Shown here: positions 43,301 to 51,594 of the stretch, piece after piece | How the letters are laid out: each line of letters starts with the position of its first letter | Numbering within the stretch: position 1 is the stretch's first letter | NCBI GenBank assembly: GCA_963720075.1 | Contig: CAVREG010000016.1 | Location: 186,001 to 250,000 of the forward strand | DNA: 64,000 bases | From: PALSA-188 sp963720075 | GTDB lineage: Bacteria; Acidobacteriota; Terriglobia; Terriglobales; Acidobacteriaceae | Direction: 5' to 3' | The notes under the pieces: model-generated | Told to the model about the DNA's origin: nothing | What the model saw: only the letters and a program-made list of their open reading frames with translations | The model's database searches: none | Made by a program: the position numbers and the translations under genes

Positions 43301-45859
43301 GCGCCCGGCGAGACTGCCTATGTCACCATTCGGTTGGTGAATCCGAGTCCTTCCACGATTCCGTTTACCGCGAATACTCTAATCTCAACAATTTTCCCGG
43401 CCACCGTACCGCAGGCAGTGAATACGCAGACGGTTTTCCAGAACGGTGGAAATGCTACCAATCCGCCGCTGGCGCTCTTCATCACCACGCCATCACTGCC
43501 CGCAGCATCAATAAATTCCTACAGTCAGCAACTGCAATCGGTCGGCGGCGTTGCCGGTAGCCATACTTGGACAGTTATTTCAGGCTCTCTGGACGGGCTT
43601 ACATTAAATCCGTCCACCGGTTTGATTTCCGGTAGTCCTTCCGCGTCTGGGAGTTTTCCCGTCACCATCCAATTGAAAGACAGTGCATCCCCGCCTGACA
43701 TAACAACCGCGAGCTACACTTTGGTCGTCAGTGCGCCACTAACCATCACGACCACGACCTTGCCGGAAGCGGCAGTCTCCGCCCCCTATCCATTCCCAGG
43801 CGGTACGGCGCAGGTTAGTGCCACAGGCGGGAATCCTGGACCACTCACTTACTCGCTGACGAGCGTCCCGCAGGCATTGAATATTGCGATCAATCCATCT
43901 ACCGGCGCGCTGAGTTCATCGGACGTGACCGCGCAGCCAGGAAACTACAATTTGACCGTCGAGGTTCAGGATAGCGGCCAGCCTCAGCATACCGTGTCAA
44001 AAGCGCTGACTCTGACAGTGGTCCCATTGTTTGCCGGAACCACTCCTAACACGCTGCCTGCCGGAACAGTGGGAACCCTGTACTCTCAGAACCTGACTTC
44101 AACTGCAACCACTCCTCCTTACACTTACGCGTTGGATCCACATTCCACGCCGCTGCCTCCCGGATTGTCGATCACTACTCTGAACCCAACCACCGGGTTA
44201 CTCAGCGGAACTCCAACCACAGCCGGAACCTATTCGTTCACGATTGATGCGATAGACAGCTCCACTACCAGCCCAACATCACAGCAATATAGTGAGAACA
44301 TCACGGTAACGATCAATCCTCTGGTAGTGCTGCCGCCGGCAGGAGCGATGTTTGCGGTTACCGGCGCATCATCCACTCCAACGACTGCAGGACAAACGTT
44401 TTCGGCCACGGCACAGCTCGAAGATGGCAATCAGAATCCCATCCCACTAGCTGGAGTCTCAGTAACCGCCTCGCTCTCGTCGGCACTTTGTTCCTCGGCG
44501 GTACTTTCGGGCACGCTCACCCAGACAACCGACATTACGGGTAAGGCGACCTTTAACGATCTGAGTATCAACCGCGGAGGCAACGACTATAACCTGACGG
44601 CGACCGCTTCGGCCGCGCCCACCGTTACCGGCAATACGAACCTGGCCACCAACGTTGGATTCTGCCAGACTGTTGGCAATATGGGTGATAGTCGCGACGC
44701 AGGCGCCTCAACATTTATTGACCCGAATCCGGCTGGCCAGATGAATGCGCAGGATTCTGGAATTATCCTGGTGTCGGGCGGGATTGATGGTTCATCGAAC
44801 ACGTCAATATCTAAAACCGCCGATCTCTACAATCCATCCAACGGAACTTTTACCCAGACGGGCTCGATGGCCACCGCTCGCTCTGGTCACACGCTGACCG
44901 CAATTGGGAACAACATGGCGCTGGCTGCCGGAGGCTACGACAATAGCAGCGATGGCGGGATGATGACTGACACGACAACAACAGCGGAAATCTATACCTA
45001 TAACTCAACAACGGGTACGGGTTCCTTCGCCGCGACTGGTCCCATGATTACGCCACGCTATGGGCACACGGCTACGTTGCTCAAAAACGGCATGGTACTT
45101 ATCGCCGGTGGAATCAGCACTACGAATACCTACAAACCGCAGACCGGAACCGGGTTCGTAAACGACACCGTGCTGAATGTAGCCGAGTTATACAATCCCT
45201 CATCGAGCACCTTCATAGCAATCACCGCACCTATGATCAGCGGCCGGAGCTACCACACGGCGACGCTGCTTCCCAATGGCAGTGTCCTGCTTGCAGGAGG
45301 CTCCAGCGTGATATTCGGTGAAACTCCTTTGGCGTCTGCAGAGGTCTTTACCCTGAATCCGTCCAATCCAGCTGCTTCCACCTTCACTGCGACCGCCAAC
45401 AATATGAGTCAGGCTCGAGATGCAGGGTCGGCCGCCTATTCTTCGGCGATTGGGGGAGTACTGGTCGCCGGAGGGTTCGCTGACAACACCATCCCTGGAG
45501 TTGATTCCAGCGCCGATTTATACAATGCGCAAACAAATATGTTCACTTCTACCGGGAGCATGAACTATGCGCGATACGATGGGATCGCAGTCGTCCAAGT
45601 TGACGGCACGGTGTTCATTGCCGGGGGATATGGACCCATCAGCGTCGCTCCGAATATCGGTCCGCTCAATACCGCTGAGGTCTATAACCCGTCCACCGGC
45701 ACGTTCTCGGTGCTGCCAACAATGGTGTTCCCACAGGATCAGGCATCGGGGGTTGGCAAATTCGGCGGGGTCACGAATACATACGGCGGAATTATCGTGA
45801 TTATGGGGGGAGACGGCGCCAATGCGGAAGTCTTTTACTCGGGAGTGCCGCTGAGCTAG
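40396..45859 (+). pseudogene. Giant surface protein: BNR repeats, ITNPS array, Ig-like and kelch domains; one frameshift
   Basis: The two frames together form one protein of about 1820 residues. A signal peptide (AALWISLALLCVGIFPKHISAQ) is followed by a sialidase-like propeller with Asp-boxes (SFDGGLTW, TNCGLTW, NNAGKTFG). From 42715 an array of ITNPS pentapeptides runs about 90 residues. The frame breaks near 42971, where CCGTCAGATC replaces the expected CCGTCGATC, and ITNPS continues in the next frame. After it come He_PIG/Ig-like domains (SGSLDGLTLNPSTGLISGSP) and kelch blades (MATARSGHTLTAIGNN, AGGYDNSS). ATG at 40396, GGAG eight bases upstream. Not proven to be a true gene loss. Confidence 0.8.
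42715..42990 (+). repeat. 15-bp coding tandem repeat encoding ITNPS/D
   Basis: About 18 consecutive degenerate 15-bp units (variants of ATCACGAATCCGTCC) encode ITNPS or ITNPD with occasional changes (SEV, QSAE). Synonymous wobble differs between units, so selection preserves the peptide, not the DNA. The frameshift of the surrounding gene lies near the 3' end of this array. Confidence 0.9.
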
Positions 45860-46135
45860 ATTGCTGCGCTGAAGCGGGGAAGCAGCTTGCGGAAGCCCTC
45901 CCCGCTCTGATCTTTTTGCGTTGCCGGTTTAATTCTTTCTTAATTTGTTCCACTCAAAAGATTGCCTACCCCGAGGCGAGTATCCCTTTCCACCGCCGGG
46001 TCAGCGGAATATCGTGGCCGCAATTCTTCAGTGCCGCCCGCACCCGGTCTCGGGCACTTTTCAGCGAGAATCCAGCGCGTGGTGACAAACGGAACTTCCA
46101 AACGTCTATTTACGTATCAAGCAAGGGAGCAAGTT

Positions 46136-46561
46136 ATGTTGACCACACACATCGAAAAATTGAAGGATCTGGCGATTGTGAGATGCGCCGGCCGTCTCGT
46201 TCGTGGCGAAGGCGTTCGCGTACTCAAGAATGCCGCAATTTCAGGCCGAGTTTCAGAAAATGATACTCGCGTTATCGTGCTCGACCTCTCTGACGTCGAA
46301 TCGGTGGACGCAGCCGGGCTAACCGCGCTGGTTTCGTTGCATCACTGGAGTCGAAGTCGCGATATCGAACTGAAGTTGGTCAATCCTTCCCGCTTCGTTC
46401 TCGAAATGCTGGAACGCACCGGCCTTAGCTCCGTCCTCCACATTTCGTCTTTCCACGACGCGCTGGTGGCTATCGTCGGATCAGATTGTTCAGAGCCGAT
46501 GACGCAGGGTCAATTGCATCCGCGTTGCGAACACCAACAGTTTGCTGTCAGCGGCAATTAA
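46136..46561 (+). CDS. STAS-domain protein (anti-sigma-factor antagonist-like) lacking the phospho-serine
   Basis: This 141-aa protein has a STAS domain over residues 1-110: LAIVRCAGRLVRGEGVRVL, then the signature VIVLDLSDVESVDAAGL, then ALVSLHHWSRSRDIELKLVN and MLERTGLSSVLHI. In SpoIIAA-type antagonists the signature is D-S-S-G with the second Ser phosphorylated; here residues 58-61 are D-A-A-G, so it cannot be controlled that way. The C-terminal 30 residues are low complexity. AAGGGAG lies eight bases before the ATG. No anti-sigma kinase is adjacent. Confidence 0.8.
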   Translation: MLTTHIEKLKDLAIVRCAGRLVRGEGVRVLKNAAISGRVSENDTRVIVLDLSDVESVDAAGLTALVSLHHWSRSRDIELKLVNPSRFVLEMLERTGLSSVLHISSFHDALVAIVGSDCSEPMTQGQLHPRCEHQQFAVSGN

Positions 46562-46705
46562 TAAGTTGAGCGCCATACTGACGGCGACCTGCCGTCAGCA
46601 GGATATCGTAGTCGCAATTCTTCAGCGCGGCCCAGACCAACTGCTGTTTCAGCGACGTCCGGCAAAGCGCTGCCATGGCTGCGTTTTAATTCCACAGGCT
46701 AAGGC

Positions 46706-46735
46706 TTGACAGGCCTAGAACAGAAAGCCTATCGT
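46706..46735 (+). promoter_or_regulatory. Candidate sigma70 promoter for the beta-helix gene
   Basis: TTGACA at 46706-46711 and TATCGT at 46730-46735 with an 18-bp spacer, about 105 bp before the ATG at 46842. The -10 box is imperfect. Confidence 0.4.
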
Positions 46736-46841
46736 GGGCCGTCCAATTCAGGGAGTTCGCAGCAGTGGCGCGGGTTCCATGAATTGGCGCCGTCCGAATC
46801 AGTCTTAGTCAAGTCTGTAGTTCAGTCTCGAGGAGGAGATC

Positions 46842-48200
46842 ATGCGCCCGAACATCTTAAAAAACAGCGCTCATCTGGGCATTCTTGCCTTGTGCGCAAT
46901 CGTGGTAGTTGGGCTCTCCCAGTCAGCTACTGCCAACGTCCTTTGCGTGAGCCCCGGTGGTCCACATGGTTGTTTTTCGAAAATTCAATTGGCGGTAAAC
47001 GCGGCTGGGGCAAATGACATTATTAATGTTGAACCCGGTACCTACAAAGAAGAGGTCACCATCGGCATTCCAGTTTCGCTCATTGGAGCGGGAGCGAATT
47101 CATCGATTATTAACGCGACCGGTCTTGCGCACGGCATATTCGTGGACGGGTTCGACAATCCCGGCCTGCACGATGTTATCGTTGCGGGATTCACGGTTCG
47201 CGATGCACAGTTTGAAGGCATTTTAGTGGTCAGCGCCTCGGACGTCATTATCCGCGACAGCAACGTTTTGGATAACGACAAATCTGGAGGATTGGAATTC
47301 ACCGGCGCGAACACCGGCTGCCCCGACCAGCCCGGCAGCGGGACCTATGAAACCGACGAGACCGGCGATTGCGGCGGAGCGATTCATCTGGTGGGAACAG
47401 TGAAGTCGACTTTGTCCGGCAATTTGATTCGCGGCAACGCCGACGGTGTCCTGATCAGCGACGAGACCGGCGAAAGCCGCGGCAACCTGCTCACGCATAA
47501 TGTCGTCACGGACAACCCGCTGGAGTGCGGCATCGTTCTTGCGTCGCATCCGCCTTCTGGCGCAGTTACGCCGCCTTTTGCGCGGCATTACGGCGTTGAT
47601 AACAATGTTGTCTCCGAAAACATTTCTTCCCACAATGGAGTACAGATCGGGGGCTCAGGAGTGGGGTTGTTTTCGGATGGCGCCGGCCCCGGCCGGGTCT
47701 CCGGCAACGTGATTATCGATAACCAGCTGACGAACAATGGACTGGGAGGTGTGGCGCTTCACACTCATGTGGGTCCTGCGTTTGGTCTGCCGCCCGACAC
47801 CTTTAACGGCAACAAGATCATCGGCAACATTATCGCCGGAAATAAAGCCGACACGGATGACACAGCGACGCCCGGATCTGTGGGAATCAACATCAATAGC
47901 GGGAGCGGGGGAACCCCAGTTCTCGGCACTGTCATCGAGCGGAACGTCATCCGCGACGAAGACGTGGACATTGCCATTAACACGCCGGCGGGGGTAGATA
48001 TTCACCTGAATAATCTGCTGGGCGGCAAAACTGGCGTGGCCGACGTTTGCGCGTTTGATGGCGCGAGCATCTGCACCGGCAACATTGATGCTACCGAAAA
48101 TTTCTGGGGATGCCATGCCGGCCCCAGCGGTCTTAACTGCAGCAAGGCCAGTGGGTCCGACATTCGTTGGGCTCCATGGCTGGACCAAGCCATTCAGTGA
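46842..48200 (+). CDS. Secreted right-handed parallel beta-helix protein (PbH1/NosD-like)
   Basis: This 452-aa protein has a signal peptide (LGILALCAIVVVGLSQSATA). Successive rungs of parallel beta-helix follow: AVNAAGANDIINVEPGTY, GVDNNVVSENISSHN, NVIIDNQLTNNGLGGVAL, NKIIGNIIAGNKAD. They are rich in Asn ladders and I/V-x-N motifs. It ends with cysteines (VCAFDGASICTGNIDATENFWGC, split) and ENFWG, the usual helix cap of NosD-type proteins. Such folds act as polysaccharide lyases or adhesins; no catalytic triad of a known lyase is recognisable. Confidence 0.82.
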   Translation: MRPNILKNSAHLGILALCAIVVVGLSQSATANVLCVSPGGPHGCFSKIQLAVNAAGANDIINVEPGTYKEEVTIGIPVSLIGAGANSSIINATGLAHGIFVDGFDNPGLHDVIVAGFTVRDAQFEGILVVSASDVIIRDSNVLDNDKSGGLEFTGANTGCPDQPGSGTYETDETGDCGGAIHLVGTVKSTLSGNLIRGNADGVLISDETGESRGNLLTHNVVTDNPLECGIVLASHPPSGAVTPPFARHYGVDNNVVSENISSHNGVQIGGSGVGLFSDGAGPGRVSGNVIIDNQLTNNGLGGVALHTHVGPAFGLPPDTFNGNKIIGNIIAGNKADTDDTATPGSVGININSGSGGTPVLGTVIERNVIRDEDVDIAINTPAGVDIHLNNLLGGKTGVADVCAFDGASICTGNIDATENFWGCHAGPSGLNCSKASGSDIRWAPWLDQAIQ

Positions 48201-48358
48201 ACGACGGTTAGGAGCACTGTGGCTCGAGCTCCGACTCAGCGCGGTGCGTCAGTGCTCCGTTCAAGTCACTCAGGCACTGCTTCCGCCAACCACTAGAAGC
48301 AGGAACCTCGGCAGGGCAGGAGGTTTAAGCCGTAGCGATTGACTTCCGAACGTTCAAG

Positions 48359-48441
48359 CCGGGAAGGGCACGACTTTCAGTCGGGCCGCACGTCGGTCTG
48401 GCGGCGGTTATCGGCACGAGTGGAAGTCGTGCCCTTCCCGG
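48359..48441. repeat. 18-bp perfect inverted repeat (REP-like)
   Basis: CCGGGAAGGGCACGACTT at 48359-48376 pairs perfectly with 48424-48441 across a 47-nt loop that itself has GC-rich internal pairs. A T-rich tail (TTATTTTTGTTGG) follows, so it could serve as a terminator for the beta-helix gene or be a REP element of another family than those in the first 18 kb. Confidence 0.6.
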
Positions 48442-48569
48442 TTATTTTTGTTGGAGAGATCCCCTCTCCGGGAATCGCGTCGAAGATTACAAAAGGATGT
48501 TACAAGAGTGTCACAAGGAATGGAGATAAGCTAGGACGTAGGAGCTACCAAAATAACCCGTAAGTGGCA

Positions 48570-48598
48570 TTGACAACCTCCTTGGTCAGCACTATTGT
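48570..48598 (+). promoter_or_regulatory. Candidate sigma70 promoter for the M48 peptidase
   Basis: TTGACA (48570-48575), 17-bp spacer, TATTGT (48593-48598). It sits 42 bp before the ATG of the peptidase gene at 48641. Confidence 0.6.
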
Positions 48599-48640
48599 GC
48601 CCCTCCGGGCCCGCTGCAGATAGTATGAGCGAGGTACAAC

Positions 48641-49801
48641 ATGCGTCAAGGTCTGATAACGCTACTATTTCTCGGGATTCTTCATATCAACCTTGCGATC
48701 GCGCAAGACCCTCAGTTACCACCCGATTTTGCAATTGACATCCAAATGGGGCTCGCTTCTCGAGCCCAAATGATAGGATCGTCCGCGGAGATTATTGGTA
48801 CCCCCGCCAACACTGTCGGGTCTCAGGTTTTCGACGCACTAATCGCTACAAGCTATGCGCAGCCGTACGCTTGGAAGCTGACTTTGGTGGATAGGGACGT
48901 GGTGAACGCCGCATCAAGCCCTGGAGGTCAAGTCTATGTCTATGGCGGCTTGCTGCCAGCCATCGGACTGAATAAGGGGCTTTGGGCTGCAGTATTGTCG
49001 CACGAGGTGGCGCACACCGCACTGCGTCATGGAGTGACACTTTATTTGCGAGAACTATATAACCAAAGGATGATCCAATACTATCGGGCCCAGGTTTTGG
49101 CAGGAAATAACTCCGCGAACTACTCTTTGGCTGCCTTTCGCATTAGTTCGGCGTTGCTAGAGACGAAATTGCAACGCGATCAGGAACATCAAGCGGACCA
49201 ATACGGGATGCTGATGATGGCCCGCGCCGGATACCACCCCGATTTTGTATTTGCACTGCACCATTTATTGCTGATGAAAACTGGCGAGCAATCGAAATTC
49301 GGCGCATTCTTCTCGGATCACCCTAGGTGGGAAACCCGCGACCAGCGGAGCGATCGGGTGTACTCCGACGCTCTCGCTGAGTTTAATAGGCTATGGCCTG
49401 ACGCAACCGCTTCACCGGGCGGTGGGCCTCCGATGGTCGCATTTCTCGGCAGACCCGAATCGCTTGAAAACGTCCAGGGAGGCTATGTTGACCTGAGGGT
49501 ACCGCTTTACTGCCGCAACTCTGACGCGCCCGTAGATTTACTTGTCTTTTTGCAAAGGAAGCACCAACCAGTGAAGGCTATAAACCCTGACTTTTCAGAC
49601 AAGAATGGCAACTTCCTTTTACGCCAACGCTTAGGCTGCCCCCATAAAGAGGACGCGCTGCCGATTTCGATTCAGATACCAGCGGCTGCGGTTCCAGACC
49701 GCGATCGCTCGGTCCAAGCAGAAGTGTTCGTTTCAGAGGACGGCGCGTTAGTGGCACAATCAAACAGGTTCGAATTGCGCTTTCCTAAGAAGAGAAAGTA
49801 G
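48641..49801 (+). CDS. M48-family zinc metallopeptidase
   Basis: This 386-aa exported protein has a signal peptide (LITLLFLGILHINLAIAQ). The catalytic domain contains LSHEVAHTALRHG (HExxH) and the third ligand in QRDQEHQADQYGM. FFSDHPRWETRDQRSD matches the conserved SDHP segment of this family. About 110 C-terminal residues (after PGGGPPMVAFLG) form an additional beta domain of unknown role. Related enzymes perform envelope quality control (BepA/LoiP-like). Monocistronic, with its own promoter at 48570. Confidence 0.87.
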   Translation: MRQGLITLLFLGILHINLAIAQDPQLPPDFAIDIQMGLASRAQMIGSSAEIIGTPANTVGSQVFDALIATSYAQPYAWKLTLVDRDVVNAASSPGGQVYVYGGLLPAIGLNKGLWAAVLSHEVAHTALRHGVTLYLRELYNQRMIQYYRAQVLAGNNSANYSLAAFRISSALLETKLQRDQEHQADQYGMLMMARAGYHPDFVFALHHLLLMKTGEQSKFGAFFSDHPRWETRDQRSDRVYSDALAEFNRLWPDATASPGGGPPMVAFLGRPESLENVQGGYVDLRVPLYCRNSDAPVDLLVFLQRKHQPVKAINPDFSDKNGNFLLRQRLGCPHKEDALPISIQIPAAAVPDRDRSVQAEVFVSEDGALVAQSNRFELRFPKKRK

Positions 49802-49834
49802 ATCATAACTCTAAGCAGGAGCCGCATTTTCACT

Positions 49835-51028
49835 CTACCGTTCTACCGCCATAGCGACCGCATTCCCTCCGCCGAGGCACAACGCCGCGATTCCTCGATG
49901 CACGTCGCGGCGGATCATTTCATAGATTAGCGTGACCAGCACGCGCGCGCCGCTGGCGCCGATGGGATGTCCGAGGGCGACAGCTCCTCCATTGACGTTT
50001 ACTTTGTTGGGATCTAGACCGAGTTCTTTCATTACCCCCAAGGCTTGCACGGAGAACGCTTCATTCAGTTCGTAGACGTCAACGTCTGCGGTCTTCCATC
50101 CGGTTTTCTGCCAGATAGTGCGGATGGCTCCCACCGGAGCCAGCATGACCCATTTAGGTTCGACCCCACTGGTCGCCTGGGCGATGATTCGCACCATTGG
50201 CTTCGCGCCGAGCTCAGCGGCCCTCTTCGCACTCGTCACGACCACAGCCGCCGCCGCGTCATTCACCCCTGGTGCATTTCCAGCCGTCACTGTCCCATCT
50301 TTCTTGAACGCCGGCTTCAACGAACGCAGAATTTCAATTGTCGTGTCTTCCCGCGGCGATTCGTCCTTATCAAAAATTGTCGGAGCACTACCTTTCTTCT
50401 TCGCCGGAATCTCCACAGGAACGATCTGCGATTTGAAGCGACACTCTTTCATCGCGGCGACGGCTTTGCGATGAGAGTTCAGCGCGAACTGATCTTGCTC
50501 TTCACGGGCAATGCTGTGCTTCTCCGCGACATTCTCGCCCGTGATGCCCATGTGGTAGTCGTTATAAACATCCCAGAGTCCGTCGTGCACCATGGAGTCA
50601 ATGATCTTCGCGTCGCCGAGCCGGTATCCCTTTCGTGCTTGCGGCAAAAGATATGGAGCGTTCGTCATTGACTCCATTCCTCCCGCGACGACGATCGAAC
50701 TGTTTCCGGTCTGAATCGCTTGCGCCGCGAGCGCGACGGCTTTCAATCCTGAGCCGCAAACTTTGTTAACGGTCATGGCACCTACCTCAGGAGCGAGTCC
50801 ACCAAAGATCGCAGCCTGTCGCGCAGGATTTTGTCCGAGGCCAGCGGATATGACGTTGCCCATAATGCACTCGTCCACGAGCTTAGGATCGATGTTAGCT
50901 CGCTTCACAACCTCGCGAACCACGATGGCACCGAGCTGCGGAGCAGTGAACTCCGACAGTGCGCCTTGAAACTTTCCCACGGCAGTGCGGCATCCGGAAA
51001 TGATCACAACATCGTCGAAAGCAGCCAT
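49835..51028 (-). CDS. Acetyl-CoA C-acetyltransferase (thiolase)
   Basis: This 397-aa protein has the full thiolase fold. The acyl-accepting Cys is in VNKVCGSGLKAVAL (about residue 91), followed by GGMESMTNAPYLLP. The His is in GGAVALGHPIGASGARV (about 354) and the second Cys in ALCLGGGNAVAM (about 384). It condenses two acetyl-CoA or cleaves acetoacetyl-CoA. No other beta-oxidation or PHB genes are adjacent, so the pathway cannot be fixed from context. ATG start. It ends opposite the M48 gene, 33 bp apart. Confidence 0.92.
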   Translation of the reverse strand: MAAFDDVVIISGCRTAVGKFQGALSEFTAPQLGAIVVREVVKRANIDPKLVDECIMGNVISAGLGQNPARQAAIFGGLAPEVGAMTVNKVCGSGLKAVALAAQAIQTGNSSIVVAGGMESMTNAPYLLPQARKGYRLGDAKIIDSMVHDGLWDVYNDYHMGITGENVAEKHSIAREEQDQFALNSHRKAVAAMKECRFKSQIVPVEIPAKKKGSAPTIFDKDESPREDTTIEILRSLKPAFKKDGTVTAGNAPGVNDAAAAVVVTSAKRAAELGAKPMVRIIAQATSGVEPKWVMLAPVGAIRTIWQKTGWKTADVDVYELNEAFSVQALGVMKELGLDPNKVNVNGGAVALGHPIGASGARVLVTLIYEMIRRDVHRGIAALCLGGGNAVAMAVER

Positions 51029-51285
51029 TCATGTGCTCCTGCGTTGATTTTCTTCTTCTTGATTATAGGCTTTCTGATGGCCAACCGACCTGCGTTCGGG
51101 CGATCTGCGAAGGCTTCGTAATGACAACCATGAAGGCGCGTGCGAATCAACAATCATCCATGAAAGTTAAAAACTTTCTCGGATAAATCTCTCTCGCGAA
51201 CTTTTTTTGAAGAAAAAATCATCCGGCGATTCTCTCAAGTGACTTTGGTGTAGCGATCATTCACCCTCATGCCATCATTTTTTTC
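51029..51285. other. Intergenic region upstream of thiolase
   Basis: No gene seen. It contains a short AT-rich hairpin (GAAAGT / ACTTTC with TAAAA loop) near 51160. The thiolase promoter should lie here. Confidence 0.35.
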
Positions 51286-51314
51286 TTGACTTCACTTTTT
51301 AATGACTCTATACA
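51286..51314 (+). promoter_or_regulatory. Near-consensus sigma70 promoter
   Basis: TTGACT (51286-51291), spacer of exactly 17 bp, TATACA (51309-51314). It is the best match to the bacterial consensus noticed in the window. It drives a transcript of about 160 nt ending at the terminator at 51452. Confidence 0.75.
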
Positions 51315-51379
51315 TTCAACTAGTTGCAACAATCGATCGTTGCTAATCCATGAACAATGGAAAAGGGAGAATAGATAAC

Positions 51380-51427
51380 ATGGCAACCAAGAAGAAAGCT
51401 AAGAAGGCCGCAAAGAAAAAGCACTAA
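51380..51427 (+). CDS. 15-residue lysine-rich microprotein or leader peptide
   Basis: The ATG frame encodes MATKKKAKKAAKKKH and stops, with AAGGGAG about 11 bases upstream. Nine of 15 residues are Lys, resembling an isolated histone-H1-like tail. It is the only frame in a compact unit bounded by a near-consensus promoter and a strong intrinsic terminator, which argues that the transcript is made. It could be a genuine DNA- or RNA-binding microprotein, a leader, or merely part of a small RNA. An imperfect palindrome, GCAACAATCGATCGTTGC, lies in the leader (51326-51343). Confidence 0.5.
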   Translation: MATKKKAKKAAKKKH

Positions 51428-51451
51428 CGAGCCTTCAACAAGGGTAAAAAG

Positions 51452-51481
51452 GGGGACGCCAAAAGCGTCCCCTTAGTTTTT
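51452..51481 (+). terminator. Strong intrinsic terminator
   Basis: A perfect 8-bp GC stem (GGGGACGC / GCGTCCCC) with loop CAAAA followed by TTAGTTTTT. It terminates the microprotein unit 25 bp after its stop codon. Confidence 0.9.
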
Positions 51482-51594
51482 GGACAACCGTTTCTAGGAA
51501 ACGTTGCCATTCCTATCGGGCTTTGCCCGGAGGAATCTGCTGTTCGTCGCCGCAAAGTCAGATTCCTGGCGTGTTCCGCGCCCCCAGCGGTCCC

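Larger units (their letters stand above)
48201..48640. other. Intergenic region with a strong inverted repeat
   Basis: No gene. It contains the 18-bp perfect inverted repeat at 48359-48441 and the promoter at 48570. Confidence 0.4.

Noticed and set aside
46591..46700. Minus-strand 42-codon frame with A-A-L-K-N-C motif as a receiver-domain remnant
   Set aside because: The motif is too short, and no Asp pocket or other receiver feature is visible.
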